Assembly (NCBI RefSeq): GCF_040659735.1
Contig: NZ_JBFANZ010000003.1
Span: 1-64,000 of the forward strand
Source of the DNA: Micromonospora_I sp040659735
Lineage (GTDB): Bacteria > Actinomycetota > Actinomycetes > Mycobacteriales > Micromonosporaceae
Reading direction: 5' to 3'
Length of the DNA: 64,000 nucleotides
Shown here: in pieces, positions 50,634 to 59,498 of the stretch
Layout of the letters: each line of letters starts with the position of its first letter
Position numbering within the stretch: the stretch's first letter is position 1
Position numbers and translations under genes: made by a program
Notes under the pieces: model-generated
Database searches by the model: none
The model's input: the letters and a program-made list of their open reading frames with translations, nothing else
Told to the model about the DNA's origin: nothing

Positions 50634-52931
50634 CTACTGCGGTAGTGGGCCTTCTGAGGAGAAGCGACGCAGCACGTTCTCGGTGATGCGCGAGACGTTG
50701 TTGTCGTAGTCGTTGTGCGACAGGCTGCCGCACCAGGCGATCGACCCCGTGGAGAAGACGCCACCATCGTTCGGTGTCGTGAAGTAAACGAGATCCGCGC
50801 GTACGTTGGGCTGCTCGTCACCGCCGTGGGCGGGCATCGTCGTGCCGAAGTTCTCGCGGACCTCGAGCATGACGTTGGTGTGCCCCTCGGAGGACGCGAG
50901 CACGTAGGCGTGCGCGGGTGAGCCGAGCTCCGGCTGGTACCAGTCGAGTTCGAGGCCGGCCGCGCCGTCCCCGCAGAGACCGAAGTTGCCGATCAGCTCG
51001 TCGTCGCCGATGCCTTCGAACACCCACGAACCACCCTCGGCGAAGCTGTCCGGCTTACGGCGGTAGTAGCTTGAGATGTCCTGGCCCTGCGCGATGAAGC
51101 CGACGCCGACCATCTTCTGCGGCGCCCGGCCGCGGTTGCGCCACAGCCCACCCATCTCGCCAGTGAAGCTGAGGTAGTACTCCCCCGGCTCGGCGGTCCA
51201 CATCTGCGTGCCGTTGTGGCGCCGAATCTCGATCATGTGCGGATTCTCGGGGTTGTAGTTCGCCACCCAGTAGAAGCCGTTGCCGCCCATGTACATGAAG
51301 CGGCCGCCATCGGCCAGGTACGCCTCGATCGCATCGAGCATCGGTTCGGTCGTGTACTCGGGGTGTGAACCCGTCACCACGGTCTTGTAGCGACTCAGCA
51401 GTTCGACGCCTTCGTCGTGCAGGTCGCGGTCGGTGATGACGTCGATCTCGAACCCCTTGGCGGCGAACCAGTCCACCAGGTGCAGGTCGGCGTTGAACTG
51501 CCACACGTTGCCGAAGGCGTGACGGTACTTCGGTCGTACGGTGAGCAGCGGCCGTTGCCACGACGAGTAGCAGACGCCGGATCCGTCGGTGTGCAGGTCG
51601 TAGAGCGAGTTCCCGAGTTCGCGGTGCAGGTGCTTGTGGATGTCCTGAGTGCCGAGCACGACGGCCCTGCCGATGGCGAGCTGGATCAGCTCGGCGTCGA
51701 TGCCCATGTGGTCGTTGGCGTAGGCGAGGTAGCTGTTGGTCGGCGCCAGGAAAGCGATCGGCGCGGTGGCGGTTCCCTTCGGCGGGAGCACGTAGAACGG
51801 GACGTAGTCCTCGTTGTCACCCGACCGCAGCCGCGCGGCGTAAACGCCGCTGCGCAGTCCGTCCGGGATCGTGAGCTGGAAGTCCACCTCCCAACCTGCA
51901 TCGTCGAGGTCATCGTCGTGGAAGTGGATGGCACCGTACTGGTCGGGCGCGTGGGTGAAGGCGTGCTCCCTGCCCGACCAGTTGTAGCCGGTCATCGCGC
52001 GTACCGGGGCGTTAACGGTCCTGCCGTCCAGGCCGTGGCCGGAGCGGTCGGTGATCGTCGTGAACTCGCGGATTCCGTCGGGCGTGATCTGGTCGGAGAA
52101 GTCCCAGGCCCCGACCACGTCCGCCGAGGACGGATCTTCGACCAGCGCCCAGAGTTCCTCGCTGCCGAGCGGGGCGCCGGAAACGCGCGGACGGTCGAGT
52201 TTGCCGTTGTAGTGACCGCCGATGATCGCGCGGTCGTCCTCCAGCCGCTGGGTCCAGCCGGCCATGATCAGGGGCACGTTGGTGCTACCGGGTACGACGT
52301 CAACGTCGCGCTCGACGACGACCGCCCGCCCCACGAACGTCGCCTGCCGCGACACCGGAGCGTTGGCGGCGTAGACGACGGGCTCTTGGTGCAGACGTGC
52401 ACGACCGGTCGCGGCGTCGAAGCTCGCCGCGACGAGGTACCAGCAGTGCTCGACCATCCCCTCACCGGAGCTGATACGCACCGTGCCGCGGTCCCCGGCG
52501 CCCAGCCGTAGCTCAAGACAGCCGTCTCCGTCGATGAAGAGGCCGTAGCCCGCCTGCTCGTCCTGCGACCACTTGGTGACGATGCCCTGCTCGCCGCCGA
52601 GCGGCAGGGTCGGCCAGACCAACGCCTGGATCGTGAACCCGGCGGTGAGCGCCAGCGCCTCGTTGTCGGGCACGACGGCGTACGAACCGGGATACATCAG
52701 CTGCGTACGGGCCGGGTACTCGCCGTTGGCCGACGTATCCGTGACCTCTTCCTTGTACCCGGGGCCTCGCGGGTCGAGGTCGCCGTGCACGAGCTTGACG
52801 ATGTCGGCCTGGTACGTCTCGAGCTCCTCGGCGCAGCTGACGTAGAAGTCGAGCGTCTCCCCGGGACGAACGTTGGGACGGTCGCAGTAGCCGAGGATCC
52901 GCAGCGGTCCACTGACTGGGCTATCGGGCAT
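50634..52931 (-). CDS. N,N-dimethylformamidase-like large (beta) subunit
   Basis: 765 residues resembling the DMFase beta subunit: an N-terminal beta domain (LRILGYCDRPNVRPGETLDF), a LamG/concanavalin-type insert at about 95-270 (GFTIQALVWPTLPLGGEQGI), and the C-terminal catalytic domain (IAFLAPTNSYLAYANDHMGI, GSHPEYTTEPMLDAIEAYLA, GGRFMYMGGNGFYW). Known DMFase binds a mononuclear iron through two Tyr and one Glu (recalled as Y399, Y440, E521). Y401, Y444 and E525 occupy nearly the same positions here, so the metal site seems kept. The enzyme should hydrolyse an amide C-N bond; the natural substrate is unknown, and the sugar-type ABC transporter in the operon suggests something other than dimethylformamide. 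The ATG is 14 bases after the alpha-subunit stop. Last gene of the operon. Confidence 0.8.
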   Translation of the reverse strand: MPDSPVSGPLRILGYCDRPNVRPGETLDFYVSCAEELETYQADIVKLVHGDLDPRGPGYKEEVTDTSANGEYPARTQLMYPGSYAVVPDNEALALTAGFTIQALVWPTLPLGGEQGIVTKWSQDEQAGYGLFIDGDGCLELRLGAGDRGTVRISSGEGMVEHCWYLVAASFDAATGRARLHQEPVVYAANAPVSRQATFVGRAVVVERDVDVVPGSTNVPLIMAGWTQRLEDDRAIIGGHYNGKLDRPRVSGAPLGSEELWALVEDPSSADVVGAWDFSDQITPDGIREFTTITDRSGHGLDGRTVNAPVRAMTGYNWSGREHAFTHAPDQYGAIHFHDDDLDDAGWEVDFQLTIPDGLRSGVYAARLRSGDNEDYVPFYVLPPKGTATAPIAFLAPTNSYLAYANDHMGIDAELIQLAIGRAVVLGTQDIHKHLHRELGNSLYDLHTDGSGVCYSSWQRPLLTVRPKYRHAFGNVWQFNADLHLVDWFAAKGFEIDVITDRDLHDEGVELLSRYKTVVTGSHPEYTTEPMLDAIEAYLADGGRFMYMGGNGFYWVANYNPENPHMIEIRRHNGTQMWTAEPGEYYLSFTGEMGGLWRNRGRAPQKMVGVGFIAQGQDISSYYRRKPDSFAEGGSWVFEGIGDDELIGNFGLCGDGAAGLELDWYQPELGSPAHAYVLASSEGHTNVMLEVRENFGTTMPAHGGDEQPNVRADLVYFTTPNDGGVFSTGSIAWCGSLSHNDYDNNVSRITENVLRRFSSEGPLPQ

Positions 52932-52945
52932 TTCAGTTGGCTCCT

Positions 52946-53338
52946 TCAGTGTTCGGCGGCTTCGACGACGCTCGTGATCGTGGGGTCGTCGAGATCGAGC
53001 AGTCGCTTCAGGAAGATCGCGTGCTGCGCCGCCTCCCGCGAGGTGAAGCGCGTGTCCGTCAGCGTCGGGCCCTCACCCCGTCGGCGGTGGTACAGCGCCA
53101 GGCACCACTCCTTGTACGGCACCGTCTCCACCAGCAAGTACCGGGGCTTGGTCCGCATTGGGTTGCGTCGCAAGAACCGCAACAGCATCTCGAGCTCCGG
53201 GCCGTGACCCGCGCCGAACGGGTCGGCCTGGTGCTCGGCGATCGTCTCGGGTGTGACCAGCGGCCTGATCCTGGTCTCAAGGATGTGCTGGTCGACATCG
53301 GCCGCGGCGGCGGCCGCCTTCTTCATCGCATCATTCAT
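52946..53338 (-). CDS. N,N-dimethylformamidase-like small (alpha) subunit
   Basis: 130 residues, the size of DmfA1. It contains MLLRFLRRNPMRTKPRYLLV, then VPYKEWCLALYHRRRGEGPT and FTSREAAQHAIFLKRLLDL, consistent with the helical/beta small subunit that wraps the large subunit of DMFase. GAGAGGTGA lies before the ATG at 53338. It is sandwiched between the ABC ATPase gene (19-base gap) and the large subunit (14-base gap), so the stoichiometric pair is co-transcribed. The identification rests on size, pairing with the large subunit and general resemblance rather than on a catalytic motif. Confidence 0.7.
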   Translation of the reverse strand: MNDAMKKAAAAAADVDQHILETRIRPLVTPETIAEHQADPFGAGHGPELEMLLRFLRRNPMRTKPRYLLVETVPYKEWCLALYHRRRGEGPTLTDTRFTSREAAQHAIFLKRLLDLDDPTITSVVEAAEH

Positions 53339-53357
53339 GTGTCACCTCTCTGTGGTG

Positions 53358-54542
53358 TCAGGCGCGCGCCGGGGAGACCGCGGCCCGCGGCCCGGCCTCG
53401 TCCATGGCCGCGTAAGCCAGCTTCCGGGTGTCCGGGTCGTACCAGACGGTCTGGCTCCACGAGACCTCGACGTTGACGCGGTCGCCGATGTCGTAGAGGT
53501 GGTTGACCGGGACGACGGCACGGAAGTCCGCGCCGTTCGCCTTCAACTGGTAGAGCACCGAGCTGCCGAAGTTCTGGCGGCTGTACACCTCCGCTGACAC
53601 CGAGTCGGCCGACGGGGTGGCCGACAGGGCCGTGAACTCCGGCCGGATGCCGACGACGACCCGCTTCGACGGCAGCGCGGCGCCCGCGCCGGCGAACACG
53701 CCCGGGTCGACGCCGAACCGGCCGGCCTTGGTGAGTACGTACCCCTTGCCACCGTCGGTTTGGAGTTCGCCGTCGAGGAGGTTGATGCTGTGCGGCCCGA
53801 CGAAGCTCGCGACCCACGTGGTCACCGGCCGGTTGTAGATGTCGAGCGGGGGGCCGACCTGGACGAGTTCGCCCTCGTTCATGACCGCGATGCGGTCGGC
53901 GATGGCGAGCGCCTCCTCCTGGTCGTGGGTGACGAACAGCATCGTCGTCCCGAGTTCGCGGTGGATGCGCACGAGCTCGCCACGCAGCTCCCGGCGCAGC
54001 ATCGCGTCGAGGGCGGCGAACGGCTCGTCGAGGAGGAACAGCTTGGGACGTTTCACGAGGGCCTTGGCGATCGCCACCCGCTGACGCTGGCCGCCCGAGA
54101 GCTGGTCGATGCGACGGTTGAGGTACTGGTCGATGTGGAGCAGACGGGCCACCTCGTTCATCCGCTGCTCCTGCACGTCCTGCGGCACCTTAGCGATCTT
54201 GAGCGCGAAGAGGATGTTCGCCCGGACGTTCTTGTGCGGATAGAGGGTGTTCGACTGGAACACCATCGAGATCTCGCGACGCTCGGTGGGCAGCTCGGTG
54301 ACGTTGTCGGGGCCGAAGTAGATCTCACCCGCGTCGGCGAGTTCGAGGCCGGACAGGAGATTGAGCGCCGTGCTCTTGCCCGACCCCGACGGCCCGAGAA
54401 CCACCAGGAGTTCCTGGTCGAAGATCTCAAGGTTGAGCTTGTTGACCGCGTGCTGACCGTTGAATTTCTTCTCGACGTCGACCAGGCGGATGTTCTTCGT
54501 CGACGTCGCGTCCAGTGCCGTGTCGGCAATGTTCGTGTGCAT
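53358..54542 (-). CDS. ABC transporter ATP-binding protein (MalK/UgpC type)
   Basis: 394 residues. Walker A GPSGSGKST, Q-loop MVFQSNTLYPHKNV, signature LSGGQRQRVAIAKAL, Walker B KLFLLDEPFAALD and the H-loop FVTHDQEEAL are all present. The C-terminal TOBE/OB regulatory domain covers about 250-394, as in MalK, UgpC and MsmX. It powers the two permeases encoded just upstream. The ATG is 12 bases after the permease stop. Having its own ATPase makes the importer self-contained, unlike many actinobacterial sugar importers that share MsiK. Confidence 0.93.
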   Translation of the reverse strand: MHTNIADTALDATSTKNIRLVDVEKKFNGQHAVNKLNLEIFDQELLVVLGPSGSGKSTALNLLSGLELADAGEIYFGPDNVTELPTERREISMVFQSNTLYPHKNVRANILFALKIAKVPQDVQEQRMNEVARLLHIDQYLNRRIDQLSGGQRQRVAIAKALVKRPKLFLLDEPFAALDAMLRRELRGELVRIHRELGTTMLFVTHDQEEALAIADRIAVMNEGELVQVGPPLDIYNRPVTTWVASFVGPHSINLLDGELQTDGGKGYVLTKAGRFGVDPGVFAGAGAALPSKRVVVGIRPEFTALSATPSADSVSAEVYSRQNFGSSVLYQLKANGADFRAVVPVNHLYDIGDRVNVEVSWSQTVWYDPDTRKLAYAAMDEAGPRAAVSPARA

Positions 54543-54554
54543 GGCTACCTCGTC

Positions 54555-55424
54555 CTAGATGGGGCCGACAAGATTGAGACTGCGAATACGTCGTTGGAAC
54601 ACGTACGCCATGATCATGACCGGGATCATGGCCAGCAGGGCGGCGGCAGCGTTGGTGTTCGGGTACGAGACGTGCGAGAAGAGCGCCGCGAGCGTGGGTG
54701 GGAACGGCTGGGCGTCCGTTGCGGGCGTCAGGATCAAGGCGAACGTGAATTCGTTCCAGCTCGTGAGGAAGGCGATCGCGGCGACCGCCGACACTCCCGG
54801 CATCGCCGCGCCGAGCAGTACCCGGTAGAGGGCCTGGAACCTCGTGCACCCGTCCGTGCGCGCCAGCTTCTCGATATTGGGCGGCAGGGAGGCGAAGAAG
54901 CCGCTCAGGATCCACACGACCAGCGGCACCGTCAGGGTCAGGTAGATGATGATCAGGCCCAGGATCGTGCCCTGCAGGTGCATGGTCGTATACATCGATG
55001 AGAACGGGATCAGGACCGCGACGGGCGGGAGCGACCGGCTCAGGACGATGGTCGTCAGGATCTTCACCTTGTGCTTGAAGACGAGTCGTCCGATGGCGTA
55101 CGCGGCCGGGATGCTCACGATCATCGTGACGAGCGTGACCACCACCGAGATGATGAGGCTGTTGACGAGCCCCTGCCGGATAGCGGCGGCCTGGCCGACC
55201 ACCGGCGCCGACGCGCCATCCGCGGTGTGGCACGAGAAGGTGTCGGAGAAGATGCGGACGTAGTTGCACAGGGTCGGGTCGCTCGGGAAGAGCCGGCCCT
55301 CGCCGATCGCCACCGTAGTGCTCAGCGACATGTTGATCATCCAGTAGATGGGCGCGAGCGTCCACACCAGAAGAAGAAGGGCACCGCCGTAGACGAGAAT
55401 TTTTCGCCGGCTGATCTTTCGCAT
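54555..55424 (-). CDS. ABC sugar-type permease, MalG family
   Basis: 289 residues with about six membrane helices (ILVYGGALLLLVWTLAPIYW, NSLIISVVVTLVTMIVSIPA, AALLAMIPVMIMAYVFQ). The EAA loop is seen as IEKLARTDGCTRFQALYRVL followed by LGAAMPG. The start ATG at 55424 matches MalG-type N-termini (MRKISRRKIL); the longer open frame upstream overlaps the other permease. A periplasm-facing segment between helices 1 and 2 is longer than usual (CNYVRIFSDTFSCHTADGAS). It forms the import channel with the MalF-type partner. Confidence 0.9.
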   Translation of the reverse strand: MRKISRRKILVYGGALLLLVWTLAPIYWMINMSLSTTVAIGEGRLFPSDPTLCNYVRIFSDTFSCHTADGASAPVVGQAAAIRQGLVNSLIISVVVTLVTMIVSIPAAYAIGRLVFKHKVKILTTIVLSRSLPPVAVLIPFSSMYTTMHLQGTILGLIIIYLTLTVPLVVWILSGFFASLPPNIEKLARTDGCTRFQALYRVLLGAAMPGVSAVAAIAFLTSWNEFTFALILTPATDAQPFPPTLAALFSHVSYPNTNAAAALLAMIPVMIMAYVFQRRIRSLNLVGPI

Positions 55425-55447
55425 TGGCTTTTCTCTCTCTCGCCCGG

Positions 55448-56434
55448 TCACTCGCCCGCTCGGGCGTCTGCGCTGTTGGCACCGTCCTCGGCCGGATCCT
55501 TCTTCTGACCCCGCATCAGCACCCAGAAGTACCCGAGCGTGATGACGGTGACCAGGACCAGCAGGATCCAGGAGAGCGCCGCGCCATATGACAGGTTGAG
55601 GTTGACGAAGGTCTCCTTGTAGAGGAGGAAGACGAGGTGCGTCGATGACGTACCCGGGCCGCCGCCACTGATGAAGTACGCGATCTCGAAGCCCTTCGTC
55701 GCCTCCGCCGTCACCAGGATCAGGAAGATGAGCAGCGGGGTCTTCAGATACGGCAGGGTCACGTGACGGAACCGACCCCAGGCGCTGAGCCGGTCCGTCC
55801 GGGCGAGGTTGTACAGGTCCGCCGGGATGAACTGCAGCGTCGCGAGCATGAAGTAGATACCCAGTGGCGAGTACTCCCAGGCGTGCGCCAGGGCGATCAG
55901 CGGCAGCGCCGAGGTCGGCGTGATGAAGTTGACGTCGGACGGCAGACCGACGGCCCCGAGGATCGCGTTGAACATGCCGAACTGCTGGCTGTACATGTAC
56001 CGCCAGATCACCGCCGCGGCGTACAGCGATACCGCCCACGGCAGGATGACCAAGGCGGTGGCGAGGCCCCTTCCCCTGAACTTCTCGTTGAGCACGAGCG
56101 CGCCGAACAGCGCGATTCCACCGGAGAAGAGCGTGAGCCAGAAGACGTAGACGAACGTCTTCAGCGTCGCCGTCCATGTCTCGGAGCTCGTCAGCGCGTC
56201 GATGTAGTTCTGGATGCCCGCGAAGCTGTTGACACCCGTCAGCTCATTGATGTTCGTGAAGCTCATGTACAGCGAGTACAGGACCGGGAAGATCACGACG
56301 GCAAAGAGAACGACGGCGAGCGGCAGCGTGAGGAGATGGGCGAATCTCTGCTCACTCATGGCCGCGCTCTTCGGCGGCTTCGGCGGCTTCATCCGCCCGC
56401 GCCCCGCTGGCGCATCTAACGTTTTCGTTGCCAC
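55448..56434 (-). CDS. ABC sugar-type permease, MalF family
   Basis: 328 residues with six helices (LLTLPLAVVLFAVVIFPVLY, TLKTFVYVFWLTLFSGGIAL, ILLVLVTVITLGYFWVL). The EAA loop reads LYNLARTDRLSAWGRFRHVT followed by LPYLKTP. I start at the GTG at 56434, seven bases after GGAGGC; the GTG at 56440 overlaps that ribosome site. It follows the binding-protein gene after 139 bases that contain a hairpin. It pairs with the MalG-type permease. Confidence 0.9.
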   Translation of the reverse strand: MATKTLDAPAGRGRMKPPKPPKSAAMSEQRFAHLLTLPLAVVLFAVVIFPVLYSLYMSFTNINELTGVNSFAGIQNYIDALTSSETWTATLKTFVYVFWLTLFSGGIALFGALVLNEKFRGRGLATALVILPWAVSLYAAAVIWRYMYSQQFGMFNAILGAVGLPSDVNFITPTSALPLIALAHAWEYSPLGIYFMLATLQFIPADLYNLARTDRLSAWGRFRHVTLPYLKTPLLIFLILVTAEATKGFEIAYFISGGGPGTSSTHLVFLLYKETFVNLNLSYGAALSWILLVLVTVITLGYFWVLMRGQKKDPAEDGANSADARAGE

Positions 56435-56482
56435 GATCACGCCTCCGGCCCTTTCTCGATCCTGAAGTCCCCGTTGCGGCGA

Positions 56483-56515
56483 GGGGCAGCAGCCGCCCTG
56501 ATGCGCTGCTGCCCC
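56483..56515 (-). terminator. hairpin between binding-protein and permease genes
   Basis: GGGGCAGCAGC (56483-56493) pairs with GCTGCTGCCCC (56505-56515). Placed just after the solute-binding protein gene, it may partly end transcription or protect the upstream mRNA, giving more binding protein than permease, as in the malE-malF layout. Confidence 0.6.
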
Positions 56516-56573
56516 GTGTCATCGTTGAAGAGCCCGTGGGTGCTCATCGGTGTCAGCTCGGGCGAGCCGGTCG

Positions 56574-57968
56574 TCACTTGTACTTGTCGACGAGCTTGTC
56601 CGCGTGCTCCCGAAGCTGATCCAGGGCCTTGGCCGGGGTGACCTCACCGGTGAAGACGGTCGGGAACAGCTCGCGCGCCTTGGAGTTCCACTCCGTCGAC
56701 CAGATCTGCCGGCTCATCCGGAACGGCTTGGCCTGCTGCATGGCTGCCTTGATCTGCGGCATCTGCGTGTCGAAGTCCGGCAACCACGTCTTGTACTTCG
56801 CGATGACCTCAGGGTCCTCGAGAACCGACGCATACCCGGAACCGAGGCCGTTGGCGAGCGCCCACTGCTTCGACACGTACGGTGTGCCGTCGTTGTCCTG
56901 GTACCCCGCGTAGCCGGCCAGCCGGAACGCCCGGCCGAGCCGCTCGGCGCTCTGGCCGTGGTTGGGCACGACGTAGGCGCCCAGCTGCAGGTGACCCCAC
57001 GAATGGCCGCCCTCGGGGACAGGGACGAAGCTGGCGTGGCCGGCGATCTTCGATCGCTGCGGGTTGTTCATCGTGGCGATGGCGTCGTAGAGCTGCTGCT
57101 CGCTCATCGCGTACCGACCCGAGGCGAAGCCGTCGATCTGGTCGGTCTCGGACATCGTCAGCACGCTCTTCGGGACCAGCCCGTCGTCCCACGCCTTCTT
57201 GGCCCGCTCCAGGACGGCCACGTGCTCGGTCTTGCCGTCGAAGATCGGGTGGCCCTCCTCGTCGACCAGTTCGAGGCCCTCGGCGAGCATCTCGTTGTAG
57301 ATCGCGTCGCCGATACCGAACGACTCCGCGATCCACCGCGGCAGCCACGGGGTGTCCGCGGCGCCTGACTTCTTGATCGCACGCATCTGGTCGTAGAGCT
57401 CGGTGTAGTTCTTCGGGTATTCCTTTGGCGTGATCCCGACCTTGTCGAGGATCTGCTGGTTGACCGCGATGGTGCCGTCGATGCTGGTGAAGTACGGCAG
57501 CCCGTACATCTTTCCGTCGATGGTCAGGGCGTCGCGCACGTTCGGGTACATGGCCGCCTTGGCCTTCTCCAGATCGGGGAAGTCCGAGAAGTCGTGGATC
57601 CAGTTGGCCTGCGCCCACCGGGGGAACGCGGTGTCCAGCACGTAGGCCAGATCCACCTTCTCCTTGTTGCGGTACTTGTTCTCCATCACCGACGGGTAGG
57701 TGCCGGCGACGACCCGGAAGGCCGAGTTCTCCTTGTTCTGCTCGTTGAAGCGGGTGACCCACTTCTGGACCATGTCGACCTGGAAGCCCCACCCGTTGAA
57801 CGCGAGTTGCTCCGCGTCGGTGTACGACTTGTTCGGGTCCAGGCTTGCCGGGCGCGCCGACTCCCCACTCGAGCCGCCGCAGGCGGCGAGGAAACCGGGT
57901 GCCGAGATCGCGGCGGCCGCGAACCCGGCGGATCTAAGGAAATTCCGGCGAGAGAACTGCTGATTCAT
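56574..57968 (-). CDS. ABC transporter solute-binding lipoprotein (family 1, sugar type)
   Basis: 464 residues. The N-terminus MNQQFSRRNFLRSAGFAAAA has a twin-arginine motif (SRRNFLRS) and ends in a lipobox FLAAC, so it is likely a Tat-exported lipoprotein. The mature part is a family-1 extracellular binding fold (TDAEQLAFNGWGFQVDMVQK, DGKMYGLPYFTSIDGTIAVN, ARELFPTVFTGEVTPAKALD). Family 1 proteins bind mono- and oligosaccharides, polyols or glycerophosphate-type solutes; the ligand here cannot be read from sequence. It lies in the operon with the permeases, ATPase, YhfX-type and SIS proteins. Confidence 0.92.
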   Translation of the reverse strand: MNQQFSRRNFLRSAGFAAAAISAPGFLAACGGSSGESARPASLDPNKSYTDAEQLAFNGWGFQVDMVQKWVTRFNEQNKENSAFRVVAGTYPSVMENKYRNKEKVDLAYVLDTAFPRWAQANWIHDFSDFPDLEKAKAAMYPNVRDALTIDGKMYGLPYFTSIDGTIAVNQQILDKVGITPKEYPKNYTELYDQMRAIKKSGAADTPWLPRWIAESFGIGDAIYNEMLAEGLELVDEEGHPIFDGKTEHVAVLERAKKAWDDGLVPKSVLTMSETDQIDGFASGRYAMSEQQLYDAIATMNNPQRSKIAGHASFVPVPEGGHSWGHLQLGAYVVPNHGQSAERLGRAFRLAGYAGYQDNDGTPYVSKQWALANGLGSGYASVLEDPEVIAKYKTWLPDFDTQMPQIKAAMQQAKPFRMSRQIWSTEWNSKARELFPTVFTGEVTPAKALDQLREHADKLVDKYK

Positions 57969-58070
57969 GATGCCTCTCTTCAGGTCGTCAGTGAATGAGA
58001 GATTGCTGTGGACAGCGGTGCGGCGTCCCCCGCCGCTACGGCCGCCACGTCATGGGACTGGTGCGTCCGT

Positions 58071-59378
58071 TCACCGGCCTGCCGCAGCCAACAGGTCCCG
58101 CACCCGGTCGACGGTGTCCGGCAGCGGGTAGCCCTGCTCGTCGAGGAGGTTCAGCGCGCGATCGAAAATCCCGAGGACCCGCGGCTCCCCGTCGACGTTC
58201 TCCACGACCGCGACGTTCGCCCGCGTGGTGAACGCCTGGGGCCGGAAGCCGTAGATGACGGTGTCGCCCACCCGGATGTCGGCCGGGCCGTCCGGGACGA
58301 GGGTTCCGCCGTAGTAGTCAGTGGCGTTGTTGACCCTTCCGAAGAAGGAGCCCTTGTCGACGGGAACCTTCTGGTCCATGATCGTCTCCGGCGTACGACC
58401 GACGAACGCGTGCGGGCGCCACTCGGACGTGTGGTACTTGGTGTCGTCGCCGATCAACGCGGGCGCATCGCAGGCGTAGAACCCGCCGCCGAACACGTAC
58501 CCCTTGCCCTCGAAGAGGTGCGACACCTCGTTGAGGTAGATGATCGCCGACTTCTCCGGTGACCGCGCTTGCGGGTACAGCACCTGCGGCGTCGTGCCGG
58601 TCAGCGCGTGGCCGGGCTCGGCGTGCGTACCCCCCGCCTTCGCCACGACGTCGAACCCGATGGCGGAGCTCGCACCCGGCGTGTTGACCTGGCGGATGTC
58701 GAAGCCGAGGGCCCGCAGTCGATCGGCGGCGCGGAGCAGACCCGCGAAGTTGACGGTCACCTCCACCTGCGCGGTGCGTGGGTTGAACAGCGTTCCCGGG
58801 AAGGTGGTGACACCGACGATCCGTACCCCGGGGAAGGAGGCGATGGCGCGTGCGGCCGCCTCGAGCTCGTGCTCCCAGATCCCGCCCTCTTCGTTGGGGT
58901 AGATGATGTCGCCGGCGACGCGGACGCGGATGAGCAGGTCCTGTACCTGCCCGAGGCTGACCGCCACATCGGAGACCTGCTTGGCCTTCTCGACGCTGAA
59001 GACCGTCATGACCTCCGGGCGCATCGTGAGGACCGAGCGGAGGTTGCCGCGCGGGATCTGCACGAGGTGTCCGATGTGCCCGACGGGCAGGCCGAAGCGC
59101 GAGAGGTACAAGGCGTCCGCGGTCTCGACGCCGACGGTCGACCCGATGCCGGCGGCCAGCGCCGCGTGGGTGACGAGCGGGTTGCGGTTGTAGTGCTTCG
59201 TCATCAGGTACAGCTCGATGCCGGCCCGCTGCGCTTCCCGCGCCATGATCTCGGCGTTGTGCTTGATGGCGTCGAGGTCGACGACGTAGGTGTTCGCCGG
59301 CAACACGTCTTCGGCGTGCAGCCGCGCCGCGGCCCTGATCAGCCCCGGGTTGCGGGCAGCGGTGGTGTCGAGGTACAC
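58071..59378 (-). CDS. YhfX-type PLP-dependent alanine-racemase-fold enzyme
   Basis: 435 residues of fold-type III PLP enzymes. TYVVDLDAIKHNAEIMAREA and IELYLMTKHYNRNP carry the Schiff-base lysine (K61). VGVTTFPGTLFNPRTAQVEV and GASSAIGFDVVAKAGGTHAE follow, with GGGFYACDAPALIGDD near the C-terminus. It resembles E. coli YhfX, whose reaction is not established; relatives racemise amino acids or cleave hydroxy-amino acids. I start at the GTG at 59378, seven bases after AGGAGG, which gives the YhfX-like MYLDTTAARNPGLI; the ATG at 59429 has no ribosome site. It lies between the SIS gene and the binding-protein gene, so its substrate is probably an amino group released from the imported compound. 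Confidence 0.8.
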   Translation of the reverse strand: MYLDTTAARNPGLIRAAARLHAEDVLPANTYVVDLDAIKHNAEIMAREAQRAGIELYLMTKHYNRNPLVTHAALAAGIGSTVGVETADALYLSRFGLPVGHIGHLVQIPRGNLRSVLTMRPEVMTVFSVEKAKQVSDVAVSLGQVQDLLIRVRVAGDIIYPNEEGGIWEHELEAAARAIASFPGVRIVGVTTFPGTLFNPRTAQVEVTVNFAGLLRAADRLRALGFDIRQVNTPGASSAIGFDVVAKAGGTHAEPGHALTGTTPQVLYPQARSPEKSAIIYLNEVSHLFEGKGYVFGGGFYACDAPALIGDDTKYHTSEWRPHAFVGRTPETIMDQKVPVDKGSFFGRVNNATDYYGGTLVPDGPADIRVGDTVIYGFRPQAFTTRANVAVVENVDGEPRVLGIFDRALNLLDEQGYPLPDTVDRVRDLLAAAGR

Positions 59379-59498
59379 GTGCAGGCCTCCTGGGTCGTTA
59401 TTGAGGAACTCCGCGTCGAGGGCGAACATCGCGTCGGCGCTGTGGGTGGGATGAACCGTGTGATCGACCGGCGTCGCCTGCGCCGTGGTGGGCGGCGG

